Shown: positions 6,744-15,590, numbered from the stretch's first letter. The stretch is 21,942 nucleotides of DNA from an uncultured Lachnospiraceae bacterium (GCA_910579935.1 CAJTVQ010000059.1:1-21942), one strand, 5' to 3'. The notes: generated by a model not told the origin, from the letters alone. A program made the numbers and translations.

Positions 6744-9251
6744 ATGATAACAATAATAATACCTCTATATAATTCAGCCTGCAGCCTGCTGCCGCTTATA
6801 GCTTCGCTTTACCCGCTGGAAACAGCCTGCGAGATAGTTCTGATCAATGACGGTTCCACGGATAATACTGCTGAACTATGCAGAAAACTTGCAGAGGAAC
6901 ATGACGAAATCAGATTTATTTCCAAGCCTCACACAGGTGTTTCCGATACCCGCAATGCCGGCATAAAAGCGGCAAAGGGCAAGTATATCCTGTTTCTTGA
7001 CGCAGACGATCAGATTGAAAAAGGTTCTGTCAGGGCTTTGGAAGTCTTTTTTGATCATTGCGACGAAAACGTTGACCTGGTAACATATCCGCTTGAAACA
7101 CGTTACCGGGGGAAGGTTATGGAGCCGCATTTTCGGTATCAGACATTAAATCACAGCGATGTTTATGATTTAAATGTGTACCCTTATATCGGTCAGACTA
7201 CAATGAATATTGCCGTAAGGAACAAATTCGCGGAAAATGTCCTGTTTGATGTTTCCATGACGTTTTCCGAGGATCAGAAGTATTGCTGTGATGTGGTGCG
7301 GAATAGTTTGAAGATAGGTTTCTGCAATGACGCAAAGTACATATATAACCGCAGTGAGAACAGTTCATCAGGAATGCTTAATGGCGCCTGTTATGTTTTC
7401 GAGCAGGCAATGAAAATGTTCGAGGATTTATTCAGGGGTTACGAGATCGTGCCGGCCGCCTTTCAGGGGCTGTATATAAACGACCTGGCATGGAAGCTGA
7501 GGGCCGGGATATTATATCCCTATCATTATGATGACAAAAGCTTTGAATTTGCCATGTGCAGGGTCAAGGCATTACTTTTAAAAGTTGATTCGGGAATCAT
7601 CCTGAAGCATCCCCAGATTGATCATTTTCATAAGTTCTATTGGCTCTCCCTGAAGCCTGAGGCCGGAGTGACTTCTTTTTTTACAGAGAGAAATTATGGT
7701 CTGAAACTTGCTGATGAGATTATTTTCCAAAGTGACCGCATGGAGATTGTCGTGATCAGGCTCCGTCTTGACAATGGTATGTTTGTGTTCAGGGGGTTTA
7801 TTAAATCGCCTGTTTTTCATTTTTGTGAACAGCCGGAACTGTTGGCTGTGGTCAATGGTGAACAGATAAGGCAGGAGTTATTTTTGTCTGCTCACAGCTA
7901 CTACCTCTGTCATACACAGACAAACAGATTTTACGGCTTCTGCATGGAAGTTCCCGCGGATAAGCTGCATAAATTCAGTTTTGCAGTGAAAGTCAGGGGA
8001 ATCCTGTATTCCTGCTTTTATTATTTTATGCCGAAATCACCGTTTTCACATGAACTGAGAAGATATGATTCTGTAATTTGGAATCGCTGTATACATTTTG
8101 ATATAGACAGTGGAGAGTTTGTTTTTCTGCCGGATGAAGACCCTGCTGCCATCTGGTTCCGGAATGGCAGGATCCTTCCACGGCACTGCTCAGAACTCCG
8201 GAAGAAAGCAGTCTTATTAAAAAAAGAGAAAAGGATTCATCTTTACTATGACTGCAGAGGTGTCGAAAAGGATAACGGATATTATAAATTTTTGGAAGAC
8301 CGGGGCAGGAAGGACGGTATTACACGCAAGTATATCTGCAGCCTTGACAATAAGAAATTACGGGAAATATTTTCTAAGGAACAGTTAACGGATGTCATAC
8401 GGTTTGGCAGCAAACAGCATAAGGTATACTTTCTGGCAGCGGAAAGAATCCACACGGCATATATTGAAGACATTAATCTGTTTCCGTTCCCGGCGGATGA
8501 ACTTGATATGTATTCTGATTTTTTTGGCTTTGAGGTGGTTTATTTGCAGCATGGGATATTGCACGGAAGTCTGCCCTGGAAATATACCCCTGAAGTGATC
8601 CCGGCGGACAAAGTCTGTATTTCCACTGATTATGAGCAGAAGTTATTTACCGAAAAATATCATTTCCGGAAGCAGGATGTACTTATTGAACCAATGCGCA
8701 GATTGTGTATACTGGATAAAAAGGCAGTCCCTGAACGTAAAATTTTATTTGCCCCCAGTTGGAGACAATATCTGATCGGTCCTGATATCGAAGGTATCTG
8801 GCAGCCGTTGGATAAAGTTTTCAGGAATTCCGATTATTTTAAAAATATAAGTGCGTTTTTGAATTCGCCACAGCTTGAAAAGTTTTTGGAAGAACGAGAT
8901 TATGTGATCGAATTTAAGCTGCACCCTATTTTTTCGGTTTATAAAGCATTGTTTCATATATATAATAACCATGTTAAGATGATAGATCAGGTGGATAAAA
9001 TTGAGAAATACGAAATATTTATAACGGATTTTTCGTCATATGCCTTTGACTTTTTCTATCTGGACCGAAAAGTATTCAGCTTTATGCCTGATGAAATGCA
9101 GTTCAGGTGCGGGATGAATTCTTATCGTGAGATTGAGCCGGAAAGCAAGAAGATGTTCATCCCACTGAAAGGCTGTGAAGATATGGATAAAATATTTGAG
9201 CCGGGGACTGTAGATCATAATTTTTCTTTTTTAGGAATACTTCATAAGTGA
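6744..9251 (+). CDS. Second GT2 / CDP-polyol phosphotransferase fusion, diverged paralogue
   Basis: This 835-residue protein repeats the layout of the gene at 3319-5994 and aligns with it by eye from end to end. GT2 motifs are IIIPLYNSA (4-12), LINDGSTDNT (33-42) and LDADD (85-89). The C-terminal phosphotransferase part has QHG with H603, FAPSWRQY, KLHP with H727 and ITDFSSYAFDFFYL. The family TG.PR.D segment, kept as TGMARYD in the paralogue, reads EPMRRLC here, so the polymerase half may have changed acceptor or lost activity. GGAG (6730-6733) precedes the ATG by 10 bases, and the gene starts 3 bases after the broken pyruvyl transferase. It is the last gene of the operon. A division of labour (primer versus polymerase, or two different sugars) is a guess. 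Confidence 0.83.
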   Translation: MITIIIPLYNSACSLLPLIASLYPLETACEIVLINDGSTDNTAELCRKLAEEHDEIRFISKPHTGVSDTRNAGIKAAKGKYILFLDADDQIEKGSVRALEVFFDHCDENVDLVTYPLETRYRGKVMEPHFRYQTLNHSDVYDLNVYPYIGQTTMNIAVRNKFAENVLFDVSMTFSEDQKYCCDVVRNSLKIGFCNDAKYIYNRSENSSSGMLNGACYVFEQAMKMFEDLFRGYEIVPAAFQGLYINDLAWKLRAGILYPYHYDDKSFEFAMCRVKALLLKVDSGIILKHPQIDHFHKFYWLSLKPEAGVTSFFTERNYGLKLADEIIFQSDRMEIVVIRLRLDNGMFVFRGFIKSPVFHFCEQPELLAVVNGEQIRQELFLSAHSYYLCHTQTNRFYGFCMEVPADKLHKFSFAVKVRGILYSCFYYFMPKSPFSHELRRYDSVIWNRCIHFDIDSGEFVFLPDEDPAAIWFRNGRILPRHCSELRKKAVLLKKEKRIHLYYDCRGVEKDNGYYKFLEDRGRKDGITRKYICSLDNKKLREIFSKEQLTDVIRFGSKQHKVYFLAAERIHTAYIEDINLFPFPADELDMYSDFFGFEVVYLQHGILHGSLPWKYTPEVIPADKVCISTDYEQKLFTEKYHFRKQDVLIEPMRRLCILDKKAVPERKILFAPSWRQYLIGPDIEGIWQPLDKVFRNSDYFKNISAFLNSPQLEKFLEERDYVIEFKLHPIFSVYKALFHIYNNHVKMIDQVDKIEKYEIFITDFSSYAFDFFYLDRKVFSFMPDEMQFRCGMNSYREIEPESKKMFIPLKGCEDMDKIFEPGTVDHNFSFLGILHK

Positions 9252-9359
9252 GAACCTTCATTCAATCTGCCGCAGGGCAGCCTGTACCGTATCGGACAGT
9301 TCTTCCTCACGGCATTCGCCAAATATATATGCCGGATCATGCAGGGCTCCAAACTCCCT

Positions 9360-11243
9360 TTACGCCGTCTCATTTCTCCTCCCCCTCTGCTCATACGCCC
9401 CGCACACCAGCTCCGGTTTTCCCACCATCTGCAGTACTCCCCTTTCAATCCAGACCGCCGTATCGCAATTTTTACGGATCACGCTGGAAGAATGCGACAC
9501 GATCAGCACGGTAGCTCCGCTGTGAATCATCTCCCTGATCCGCGCCTCGCTCTTTTCCTTAAAAAACATATCCCCCACGCTGAGCACCTCATCCAGGATC
9601 AAAATATCCGCCGAATCCTGTACGGTTGCAATGGCAAAGCCAAGACGCGACACCATACCGGAAGAAAAATTCTTCATCCGCTCGTCCATAAACCCTTCCA
9701 ATTCGGCAAAGGCTACAATTTCCTCAAACTTTTCGTCAATATACTCTTTGCTGTATCCGATAATGGCGCCGTTCAGATAAACGTTCTCCCGCGCTGTCAG
9801 CTCCATATCGAAACCGGTTCCGAGCGTCAGTATCTGCACCTTGCGCTTGTCCACGACAACCTCCCCTTTCGTAGGCAGCAGAACCCCCGCAATAATTTTC
9901 AGCAAAGTACTTTTCCCGGAACCGTTCGTTCCGATAATTCCTACCACTTCCCCCTGCTTTACCTCAAAAGATACATCGTCCAGTGCCCGCAGTATCTGGT
10001 AATGGTTCTGTCTTTTCACCGAACGTATCACATATTCTTTCAGGCTGGAAGCTTCGTCCCTCGCCAGTCTGAACTCCATCGTCACATGGCGCACCTCTAT
10101 CACCTTTTTTTCCAGATTAATCATTTTCAATGCGCTGCTCTTCCGCTTTTTCCTTTTTGCTGCCGGCTTCTTTTCTTTTTTCCATTGCTTTATCAGTTCC
10201 AATCCATAAAACAATGCCATGAGCGATACTAAAATAAGGGCAGCCAAAAGCGCCGGCCTCAGCTTTGCATCCCCGTCTGTGTCCACTTCCGCATCATCGG
10301 GAGCCATGGTCTCCAAATCATCCGCTTTCCGGTTACCGGCATTTGTCTCTCCGTTCTCCTGAAGCTTTACGCGTTCCCCATCCCCTTCTTCCTTTTTTCT
10401 TTCCGGCGGTTCTGCCGGATGCACCGTACTGTTTCCGTCTCCTGTTCCTGTGTGATCCGTTTCCGCCGCTGCCGGCTCTTCCTTTCTTTCCACATACAGA
10501 GTATAGACCAAAGGTTCCTCCCGCACGCCCTGTACAGTCAATGTGACCACATTGTTTCCCAACGCCAGATCCTCTGCCGAAAGAATGACGTCCGCCTCCT
10601 CGTCCTCCGTCTCATACTCTATTTCCAGCCGCTCTGTCTCATATGCCACCTGCATATGATACTCTAAGACATCCGGAGAAAATTCTTCCATTCCCTCTGC
10701 CGCACCCACTGCCAGTTCCGAAAGCCTGCTGCTGCCCTTCTTCTGTATGACGATCGGCGCCCGTGCCAACTGCCCGACAACAAACGCTTCTTCCGCCACC
10801 GTCCCGTCTTCGGCAGTTATGATTCCGATGCCTTCTGCGGAAAGAATCTGCACTCCGGTCTCTCCCTCCGTCAAAGGCTGAAAATGAAGCATCCTCTTAT
10901 AACCCGTTTCCCCTCCGCCGCCTTCTACCCACAGCAGATTCCCCTCCGTTCTGTCAGCCCCGTCCAGATACTCCAACGCGGCAGGATCATACTCCAGACA
11001 GACCGAATAACTGCTTACCGCAATATCTCCTTCAAAATACACCCCTAAAGGGCATACTTCCCCATTCGTCCATACATAAGACTCCGAACCGAAATGAACG
11101 GTTCCCTCCGCGGCTCTTACCAACATCAGATTCCGGCAGCCCAGCCACATCGCCAGCCCGAATAACACGCCCTGAACGAACCGCAGCTGCCGCCGCCTGT
11201 TCCTTTTTCCGGCTCTCCGTATATCCATAAAATTTTTTTCCAT
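9360..11243 (-). CDS. TagH/Wzt-type ABC ATPase fused to secreted cohesin-like and cadherin-like domains
   Basis: Residues are counted from an in-frame ATG at 11252. Order: basic N terminus and signal sequence (21-48); cohesin-like beta domain (about 52-168); cadherin-like beta-sandwich (about 174-255, with the SELAVGAAEGMEEFSPDVLEY pattern); acidic linker (256-330); membrane helix (about 333-352); basic stop-transfer stretch (358-373); complete ABC ATPase (about 380-620). The ATPase has Walker A GTNGSGKST (441-449), signature FSSGM (529-533), Walker B ILILDE (549-554) and H587. The ATPase matches polysaccharide/teichoic acid exporters and is next to its permease, so it should power polymer export. 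Topology is consistent: surface module outside, ATPase inside. GGGAG at 11253-11257 is well spaced for the ATG at 11243 but touches the one at 11252, so 11243 is preferred. Bacillus TagH has its extra domain at the C terminus; here it is N-terminal. Confidence 0.88.
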   Translation of the reverse strand: MEKNFMDIRRAGKRNRRRQLRFVQGVLFGLAMWLGCRNLMLVRAAEGTVHFGSESYVWTNGEVCPLGVYFEGDIAVSSYSVCLEYDPAALEYLDGADRTEGNLLWVEGGGGETGYKRMLHFQPLTEGETGVQILSAEGIGIITAEDGTVAEEAFVVGQLARAPIVIQKKGSSRLSELAVGAAEGMEEFSPDVLEYHMQVAYETERLEIEYETEDEEADVILSAEDLALGNNVVTLTVQGVREEPLVYTLYVERKEEPAAAETDHTGTGDGNSTVHPAEPPERKKEEGDGERVKLQENGETNAGNRKADDLETMAPDDAEVDTDGDAKLRPALLAALILVSLMALFYGLELIKQWKKEKKPAAKRKKRKSSALKMINLEKKVIEVRHVTMEFRLARDEASSLKEYVIRSVKRQNHYQILRALDDVSFEVKQGEVVGIIGTNGSGKSTLLKIIAGVLLPTKGEVVVDKRKVQILTLGTGFDMELTARENVYLNGAIIGYSKEYIDEKFEEIVAFAELEGFMDERMKNFSSGMVSRLGFAIATVQDSADILILDEVLSVGDMFFKEKSEARIREMIHSGATVLIVSHSSSVIRKNCDTAVWIERGVLQMVGKPELVCGAYEQRGRRNETA

Positions 11244-11300
11244 TCTTCTCATCTCCCGCAGCTTCCGGTCTCTGTTTCATCCCTTCCCCTTTTTGCTCCT

Positions 11301-12074
11301 TTAAATCTTCTGCAGCACCCGGTTTCCCAGCTTATCAAAACAGAACTTCCCTGCCAAAAACATACCGATACTCCAGACAAACAGCCTTGCCCACTGGTTT
11401 GCATCCGGCAGCGCTGCATCCAGCACGCATTTCCTCGCACATGCAATATAGTTGTATACGGGATTTCTCACGATCACCTCCTGCATCGCCTCCGAAGTAC
11501 TCTCCACCGGATAAAAAAGCGCCGAAGCGTACATAAGCAGCGTCAGCAGGATGGAATACAAATGCTTGATATCTCCAAACACCGCATAGATTACAGACAG
11601 CCAATACCCCACTCCCAGAGAAAACAGAAATAACATGCCCGCATACAAAAAAACCAACAGCATACATGGCGTAAAAGAGATACGGAATATCAGAAGCATC
11701 ACCACATATGCCACCAGCGAATATCCAAAATTGGTCATGGCCGTAAAACACCTGGACAATGGAAAAATCTCCATCGGCAGTTTTACCTTCACCAGCATAC
11801 TTTTATTGTCCACCAGCGATGTCATTGCAGCATTCGTCGCTCCGGTAAACAGATTCCAGAAAATACTTCCTGTCAGATAATAGATGGGAAAATTTTCTAT
11901 ATTTCTTTTAAATACGGTGGAAAATATCATCGACATGACCGCCATGGATAATAACGGATTCAATACACTCCATAAAATTCCCAAATAAGACCGCGCATAC
12001 TTCCTCTTAACTTCCCTTGCCGTCAATTCCCTAATAACAAAGAAATACTGGCGGACTTTATTTTCTTCGCTCAT
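11301..12074 (-). CDS. TagG/Wzm-type ABC-2 polysaccharide export permease
   Basis: A 257-residue membrane protein with about six hydrophobic segments and the ABC-2 export signature: LTAREVKRKYARSYLGILWS near the N terminus, then LNPLLSMAVM and a FPIYYLTGSIFWNLF segment, ending in a basic tail. It forms the membrane channel for lipid-linked polymer, paired with the ATPase encoded directly downstream. Its start overlaps the end of the COG5610-like gene by 17 bases and has GGAGG about 9 bases upstream, suggesting translational coupling. Length and motifs are ordinary for TagG/RfbA-type permeases. The polymer cannot be read from the permease; the window context suggests a teichoic-acid-like chain. 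Confidence 0.9.
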   Translation of the reverse strand: MSEENKVRQYFFVIRELTAREVKRKYARSYLGILWSVLNPLLSMAVMSMIFSTVFKRNIENFPIYYLTGSIFWNLFTGATNAAMTSLVDNKSMLVKVKLPMEIFPLSRCFTAMTNFGYSLVAYVVMLLIFRISFTPCMLLVFLYAGMLFLFSLGVGYWLSVIYAVFGDIKHLYSILLTLLMYASALFYPVESTSEAMQEVIVRNPVYNYIACARKCVLDAALPDANQWARLFVWSIGMFLAGKFCFDKLGNRVLQKI

Positions 12075-13506
12075 TCACCCTGCCTCCCGGACTTATGATC
12101 CGTTCCAAATCTTTCCGGAAATATAACAGTATTTTGTACAGGGCAGTCCGGGAAAGAATACTGCCGCCCGCCGCCCCCGATAATACCAGCGATGCCTCCG
12201 GCCAGGCGCTTGACTGGAACCTATGTTCTTTTCCCGCTGCATGACGGAATAATTTCCGTACGAGCCTTTCCTCTTTTATTTCTTTACGGGTCAGTGCACG
12301 GGCCAGCGGCCGCTTCTCTTCCCCCGTCACATCATCGTCAAACAGGTAACTTCCAAACACCTCCGCCTCTTCCCTGGACGGACATCCCATAAAAGAATGC
12401 AGCAGCTTTGCCGCCACACGCATTTCCAGGCGCAGATTCCGTTCCATCCTGTCCGCTTCACCAAATTTATCCTCAGACTCACCCGTATAACATTCTGCAT
12501 ACCGGAGCAGAATATCGGCTCCCGCCTCTGCATATCTCCTGTTTTTATTGCTTTTTGCCGCAAATACCGGCTCATAGCTTCCTTTATTTTTGTAATATCC
12601 TTTTACCATCGCTTCCGGAGAAGAAAAGACACATTCGAACAGGTTGTTGCAGAAAAATGCCTTCCTCCACTTCTTTCCCTTCGGCGCAAAATACCATGTA
12701 TGGTAAAGCCCTGAATCTGCTCCCTTCGGATATTCATACAGCCCAAAATAATACCCCTCTACCTTTCCTTTGTATCCTGCACTCTTTAACAAGCGATGGA
12801 TACTTCTCTGTACGGTTCCTGTCCAGCCGCTGTCCACAATGGCGTACGGAACATCGTCCATTAATCCTTCCTGCCGTAGATACCCTGTCACATAAGGATA
12901 TTGCTCTCCTGAATGCTCCCGCATTTTATCCATAAAAAGGGGATTGTTTTCTAACAGCGGCCTCATGCCTTTTACCTGCTCATAAGTCAGCAGCTTATGC
13001 ATCTTATGTTCCCAGCCCATGTATGTTCCGGCTTCCGCCGCTTCTTCCGCTGTCAGCAGGCCCCGCATCATCATCCGTTCCAATGTTACCCGCATACCGC
13101 CCAGACATATATGATCCAGGCTCCTTTTTCCAAGCAGCCGGTATTCCCCGCCTCTCAGGGAATACCTTGAACAGTACAAATACCTGCACTCCATCGGAAG
13201 CTGCCACCGTTCACAAACATATTTCGCAACGGTATACATCATATAACCGTCCCTGGACAAAAAATACAGACGTCTCTTTCCATTCCACATCGCATCTGCC
13301 AGCACCCACAGAACAAAAAGAAACAATACGGGAGCAAGTACATAACAGTACGCCGTTGCCCATGCTTCCTCTCTCTTTCCTCTTTTTTTCGTCTGCATGT
13401 AGTTCACGTATACTTGCTGTGAATATTCATACAACCGTGGGAGTCTTTTCAAAATTCTCTGATACTGCCTCTTCTTTTTCCCAATTCCATTCCTCATACC
13501 TGACAT
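12058..13506 (-). CDS. COG5610-like protein of glycan loci, lacking the HAD hydrolase half
   Basis: 482 residues. The core resembles the C-terminal domain of COG5610 proteins (predicted HAD-superfamily hydrolases common in surface glycan clusters): a hydrophobic helix (VLAPVLFLFVLWVLADAMW, 56-74), LYFLSRDGYMMY (80-91), YLYCSRYSLR (109-118) and VDSGWTGTVQRS (224-235). The N-terminal HAD nucleophile motif (DxDxT) is absent, so this is the second domain alone. The hydrophobic helix is probably buried rather than membrane-spanning. Function is not established. Position between glycosyltransferases and the exporter suggests a role in polymer assembly. Its start lies 80 bases inside the upstream GT2 gene. 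An ATG at 13497 is an alternative with similar ribosome-site support. Confidence 0.6.
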   Translation of the reverse strand: MSGMRNGIGKKKRQYQRILKRLPRLYEYSQQVYVNYMQTKKRGKREEAWATAYCYVLAPVLFLFVLWVLADAMWNGKRRLYFLSRDGYMMYTVAKYVCERWQLPMECRYLYCSRYSLRGGEYRLLGKRSLDHICLGGMRVTLERMMMRGLLTAEEAAEAGTYMGWEHKMHKLLTYEQVKGMRPLLENNPLFMDKMREHSGEQYPYVTGYLRQEGLMDDVPYAIVDSGWTGTVQRSIHRLLKSAGYKGKVEGYYFGLYEYPKGADSGLYHTWYFAPKGKKWRKAFFCNNLFECVFSSPEAMVKGYYKNKGSYEPVFAAKSNKNRRYAEAGADILLRYAECYTGESEDKFGEADRMERNLRLEMRVAAKLLHSFMGCPSREEAEVFGSYLFDDDVTGEEKRPLARALTRKEIKEERLVRKLFRHAAGKEHRFQSSAWPEASLVLSGAAGGSILSRTALYKILLYFRKDLERIISPGGRVNERRK

Positions 13507-14326
13507 CCTGACTGTGATATAGCTTTTTTGCCCTCCAAATCAAACCGGCGGGTACTGCCGCCGCCAAAAGGGGACGGATCACGTAAAACCATCCCAAAGG
13601 GTAAAGAATTCCCAATTCCTTAAAACTCCTGTAACGAATCCGCATTTCATCCATACGGTAACAGAATTTCCTCTTTGTGTAAGAATCCCTGTCTTCCCGG
13701 TAAAAAAACAGATCCTTCTGAATGTTCTGTCCCCGGTACCCCCGTTTTTGCAGACGCATGAACAGCTCGTAATCCTCACAGCGCCAGTTTTCCCTGGAAT
13801 CGTTGTAGCTGTTCCCTTCTTCAAAAACCTCCCGCCGTATCATTACCGTCGGGTGGATAAACGGGGAACATTTTAAGAAGTTCTCCCTGTCCGGCTTTTC
13901 CGGCATCCTCCGCACGCCCCATACACCGTTATCATCCAGCAGCTTCGCATTGCAGCCCGCATACGCGACTTCCGGATGCGATTCCATGAATTCATACTGA
14001 ACCTGCAGCCGGTTCCCTGCACTGATATCATCGTCATCCATTCTGGCCAGATATTTTCCTTTTGCCGCATGAATGCAGGTATTCAGGGAATAAGCCAGCC
14101 CGTGATTTTCAGGATTGCTGATCAAAATCACCCTTGGGTCCATCTGCCGGAACTGCCGCAGATAATCCGCCAGCTGTCTGTCGGAACCGTCGTCATAAAT
14201 AATGAATTCAAAATCCGTAAATGTCTGTTTCAGGATCGAATTCACTGCCTCTTCCAGTCTCTTTCTATTCTTTTGATTGTAAATACTCATAATTACACTG
14301 ATTGCCGGTTCCGCCATGCTGCCCAT
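13427..14326 (-). CDS. GT2 family glycosyltransferase
   Basis: 299 residues with a complete GT2 fold: ISVIMSIYN (9-17), YDDGSD (44-49), the NHGLAYSLN segment (74-82), metal-binding DDDD (97-100) and the ED motif at 184-185 (CEDYELFMRL). HPT at 158-160 is also typical. It probably transfers one sugar from a nucleotide donor onto the lipid-linked chain in the cytoplasm. A hydrophobic stretch near 243-260 (YVIRPLLAAAVPAGLIW) may attach the C terminus to the membrane. The ATG at 14326 follows AGGATGAG about 8-12 bases upstream and lies 16 bases after the GT4 stop. Its 3' end overlaps the next gene by 80 bases, which is unusually long. Donor sugar is unknown. Confidence 0.88.
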   Translation of the reverse strand: MGSMAEPAISVIMSIYNQKNRKRLEEAVNSILKQTFTDFEFIIYDDGSDRQLADYLRQFRQMDPRVILISNPENHGLAYSLNTCIHAAKGKYLARMDDDDISAGNRLQVQYEFMESHPEVAYAGCNAKLLDDNGVWGVRRMPEKPDRENFLKCSPFIHPTVMIRREVFEEGNSYNDSRENWRCEDYELFMRLQKRGYRGQNIQKDLFFYREDRDSYTKRKFCYRMDEMRIRYRSFKELGILYPLGWFYVIRPLLAAAVPAGLIWRAKKLYHSQDVRYEEWNWEKEEAVSENFEKTPTVV

Positions 14327-14342
14327 CGTATTCTCATCCTTT

Positions 14343-15497
14343 TCATCCCTGTTTCCCTTCCGTCATCCTCCGGTACACCCGCCGCATAATCTTGTCTGTC
14401 TCCGTCAGGTCAAACTTCCTGGCCCGTTCCATGCATATCCTTCCCATTTTCTGCCTTCCCTCCGCATCCGCCATCATACGGGATATGGCCTGCGCATACT
14501 CGTCCACGCTTCCTCCCTGACAGACATACCCCGTAACCCCGTCTTCCATATACTCCCTTGTTCCCCTGCACCTGGAGGTAATTAACGGAATTCCCCCCGC
14601 CATCGCCTCAATTGCTGCAATCCCCAGCCCTTCCCGCTTCGACGGAAAAGCAAAGCAGTCCGCACACTGCAGCATATCCGGTATATCCCTCCGAAACCCA
14701 AACATGGTAAACTGGCTGCTGATCCCCAATTCTTCCGCCAGCCTGCCAAGATACCCGCCCCTCTTTCCGCTTCCGCATATTCCATAGTGAATGCGGGGAT
14801 TTCCGAGTTTTGCAATCGCCCTTAAAATCACCTCATGATTCTTGTTCCTGTTTAATTCGCCCACCGACAATATGTAAAATACATCTTCTTTTATGCCCAG
14901 CCTGTCCCGCATTTCTTTTCTGCTGCCTGCCGCCCTGCAAAACCGCTGCGTACGTACCCCCACGCCCGGAATCTGCACCCGAAGGCCCCCTTCTTTTAAG
15001 CGAAAAGAAGAACTTCTCTTATAGTCTTCTTTATTAATGGTGATCAGACAGTCCGTAAATCTTGCCAGCAGCGCCTCCACCGGAAAATAGAACAGCCAGT
15101 TGACCAGCGGCGCCCCTCTGTAGAAGTGAAACCCATGTGCCGTGTATATCACGCATACCTTCTGCTCCCGGCAGAAAAATGCAGCCAGCCGCCCCAAAAC
15201 ACCGCCGAGGGGATTATGACAGTGCAGCAGATCGATCCGCTCTGTCCTGATCAGCTTACAGATCTGGCAAAATGCCTTTATATTATGAGCCAGATGTCCT
15301 GGCGATTTTTCGATATCAATCTGATAAAGTTTTATTTCTTTTCGTTTCAGTTCCCCGCAGTCTGATTCATAAACCGGATTACGAAAATTAGATGCATAAT
15401 GAATCTCGCAGCCCAAATCTTTTAATATGTCAACATCATTCATTTCAAACTGCGCCAAAAATCCGCTTATGGTAGTTACGATCAAAACTTTTTTCAT
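14343..15497 (-). CDS. GT4 family glycosyltransferase (EpsD/CapM-like)
   Basis: 384 residues in a GT-B layout. The N-terminal acceptor half begins MKKVLIVTTISGFL and contains HCHNPLGGVLGR and YTAHGFHFYRG, common in capsule and exopolysaccharide GT4 enzymes. The C-terminal donor half has LSVGELNRNKNH, GSGKRGGYL and the EX7E motif in FPSKREGLGIAAIEAMAGG. An upstream in-frame start at 15596 would add 33 residues that do not look like protein of this family; GGGAG about 7 bases before the ATG at 15497 settles the start. It heads the glycan part of the minus-strand group and could add an early sugar to the lipid carrier-linked intermediate. The exact sugar is not readable. Confidence 0.88.
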   Translation of the reverse strand: MKKVLIVTTISGFLAQFEMNDVDILKDLGCEIHYASNFRNPVYESDCGELKRKEIKLYQIDIEKSPGHLAHNIKAFCQICKLIRTERIDLLHCHNPLGGVLGRLAAFFCREQKVCVIYTAHGFHFYRGAPLVNWLFYFPVEALLARFTDCLITINKEDYKRSSSFRLKEGGLRVQIPGVGVRTQRFCRAAGSRKEMRDRLGIKEDVFYILSVGELNRNKNHEVILRAIAKLGNPRIHYGICGSGKRGGYLGRLAEELGISSQFTMFGFRRDIPDMLQCADCFAFPSKREGLGIAAIEAMAGGIPLITSRCRGTREYMEDGVTGYVCQGGSVDEYAQAISRMMADAEGRQKMGRICMERARKFDLTETDKIMRRVYRRMTEGKQG

Positions 15498-15558
15498 GCC
15501 TGACTCCCCTTGACAGCCTGCCGTTTTCAGACTGTCCGGTCTATCCGTAATTCTCTTT

Positions 15559-15590
15559 TTCAGCCGGCTGGGTTGCAGCCGGCTGTCTTG
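15559..15590 (-). repeat. Twin self-complementary CAGCCGGCTG palindromes
   Basis: The 10-bp palindrome CAGCCGGCTG occurs at 15561-15570 and again at 15576-15585, separated by five bases. The two can pair to make one strong hairpin. On the minus-strand transcript it lies between the secreted-protein stop (15668) and the GT4 start (15497). It is followed by A residues rather than U, so it is not a normal terminator. It may be an mRNA-stabilising or processing hairpin that sets different expression for the genes on each side. Confidence 0.5.

Noticed and set aside
9360..10124. Internal start at 10124 that would give a separate ordinary ATPase
   Set aside because: Only a distant, weak purine stretch precedes this ATG, and the upstream frame is continuous with a logical membrane topology. 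A second product cannot be excluded, but the fusion is the simpler reading.
9339..10232. Long plus-strand open frame (297 codons)
   Set aside because: It lies opposite the conserved ATPase domain, is rich in His, Pro and Phe as expected of an antisense shadow, and has no motifs.
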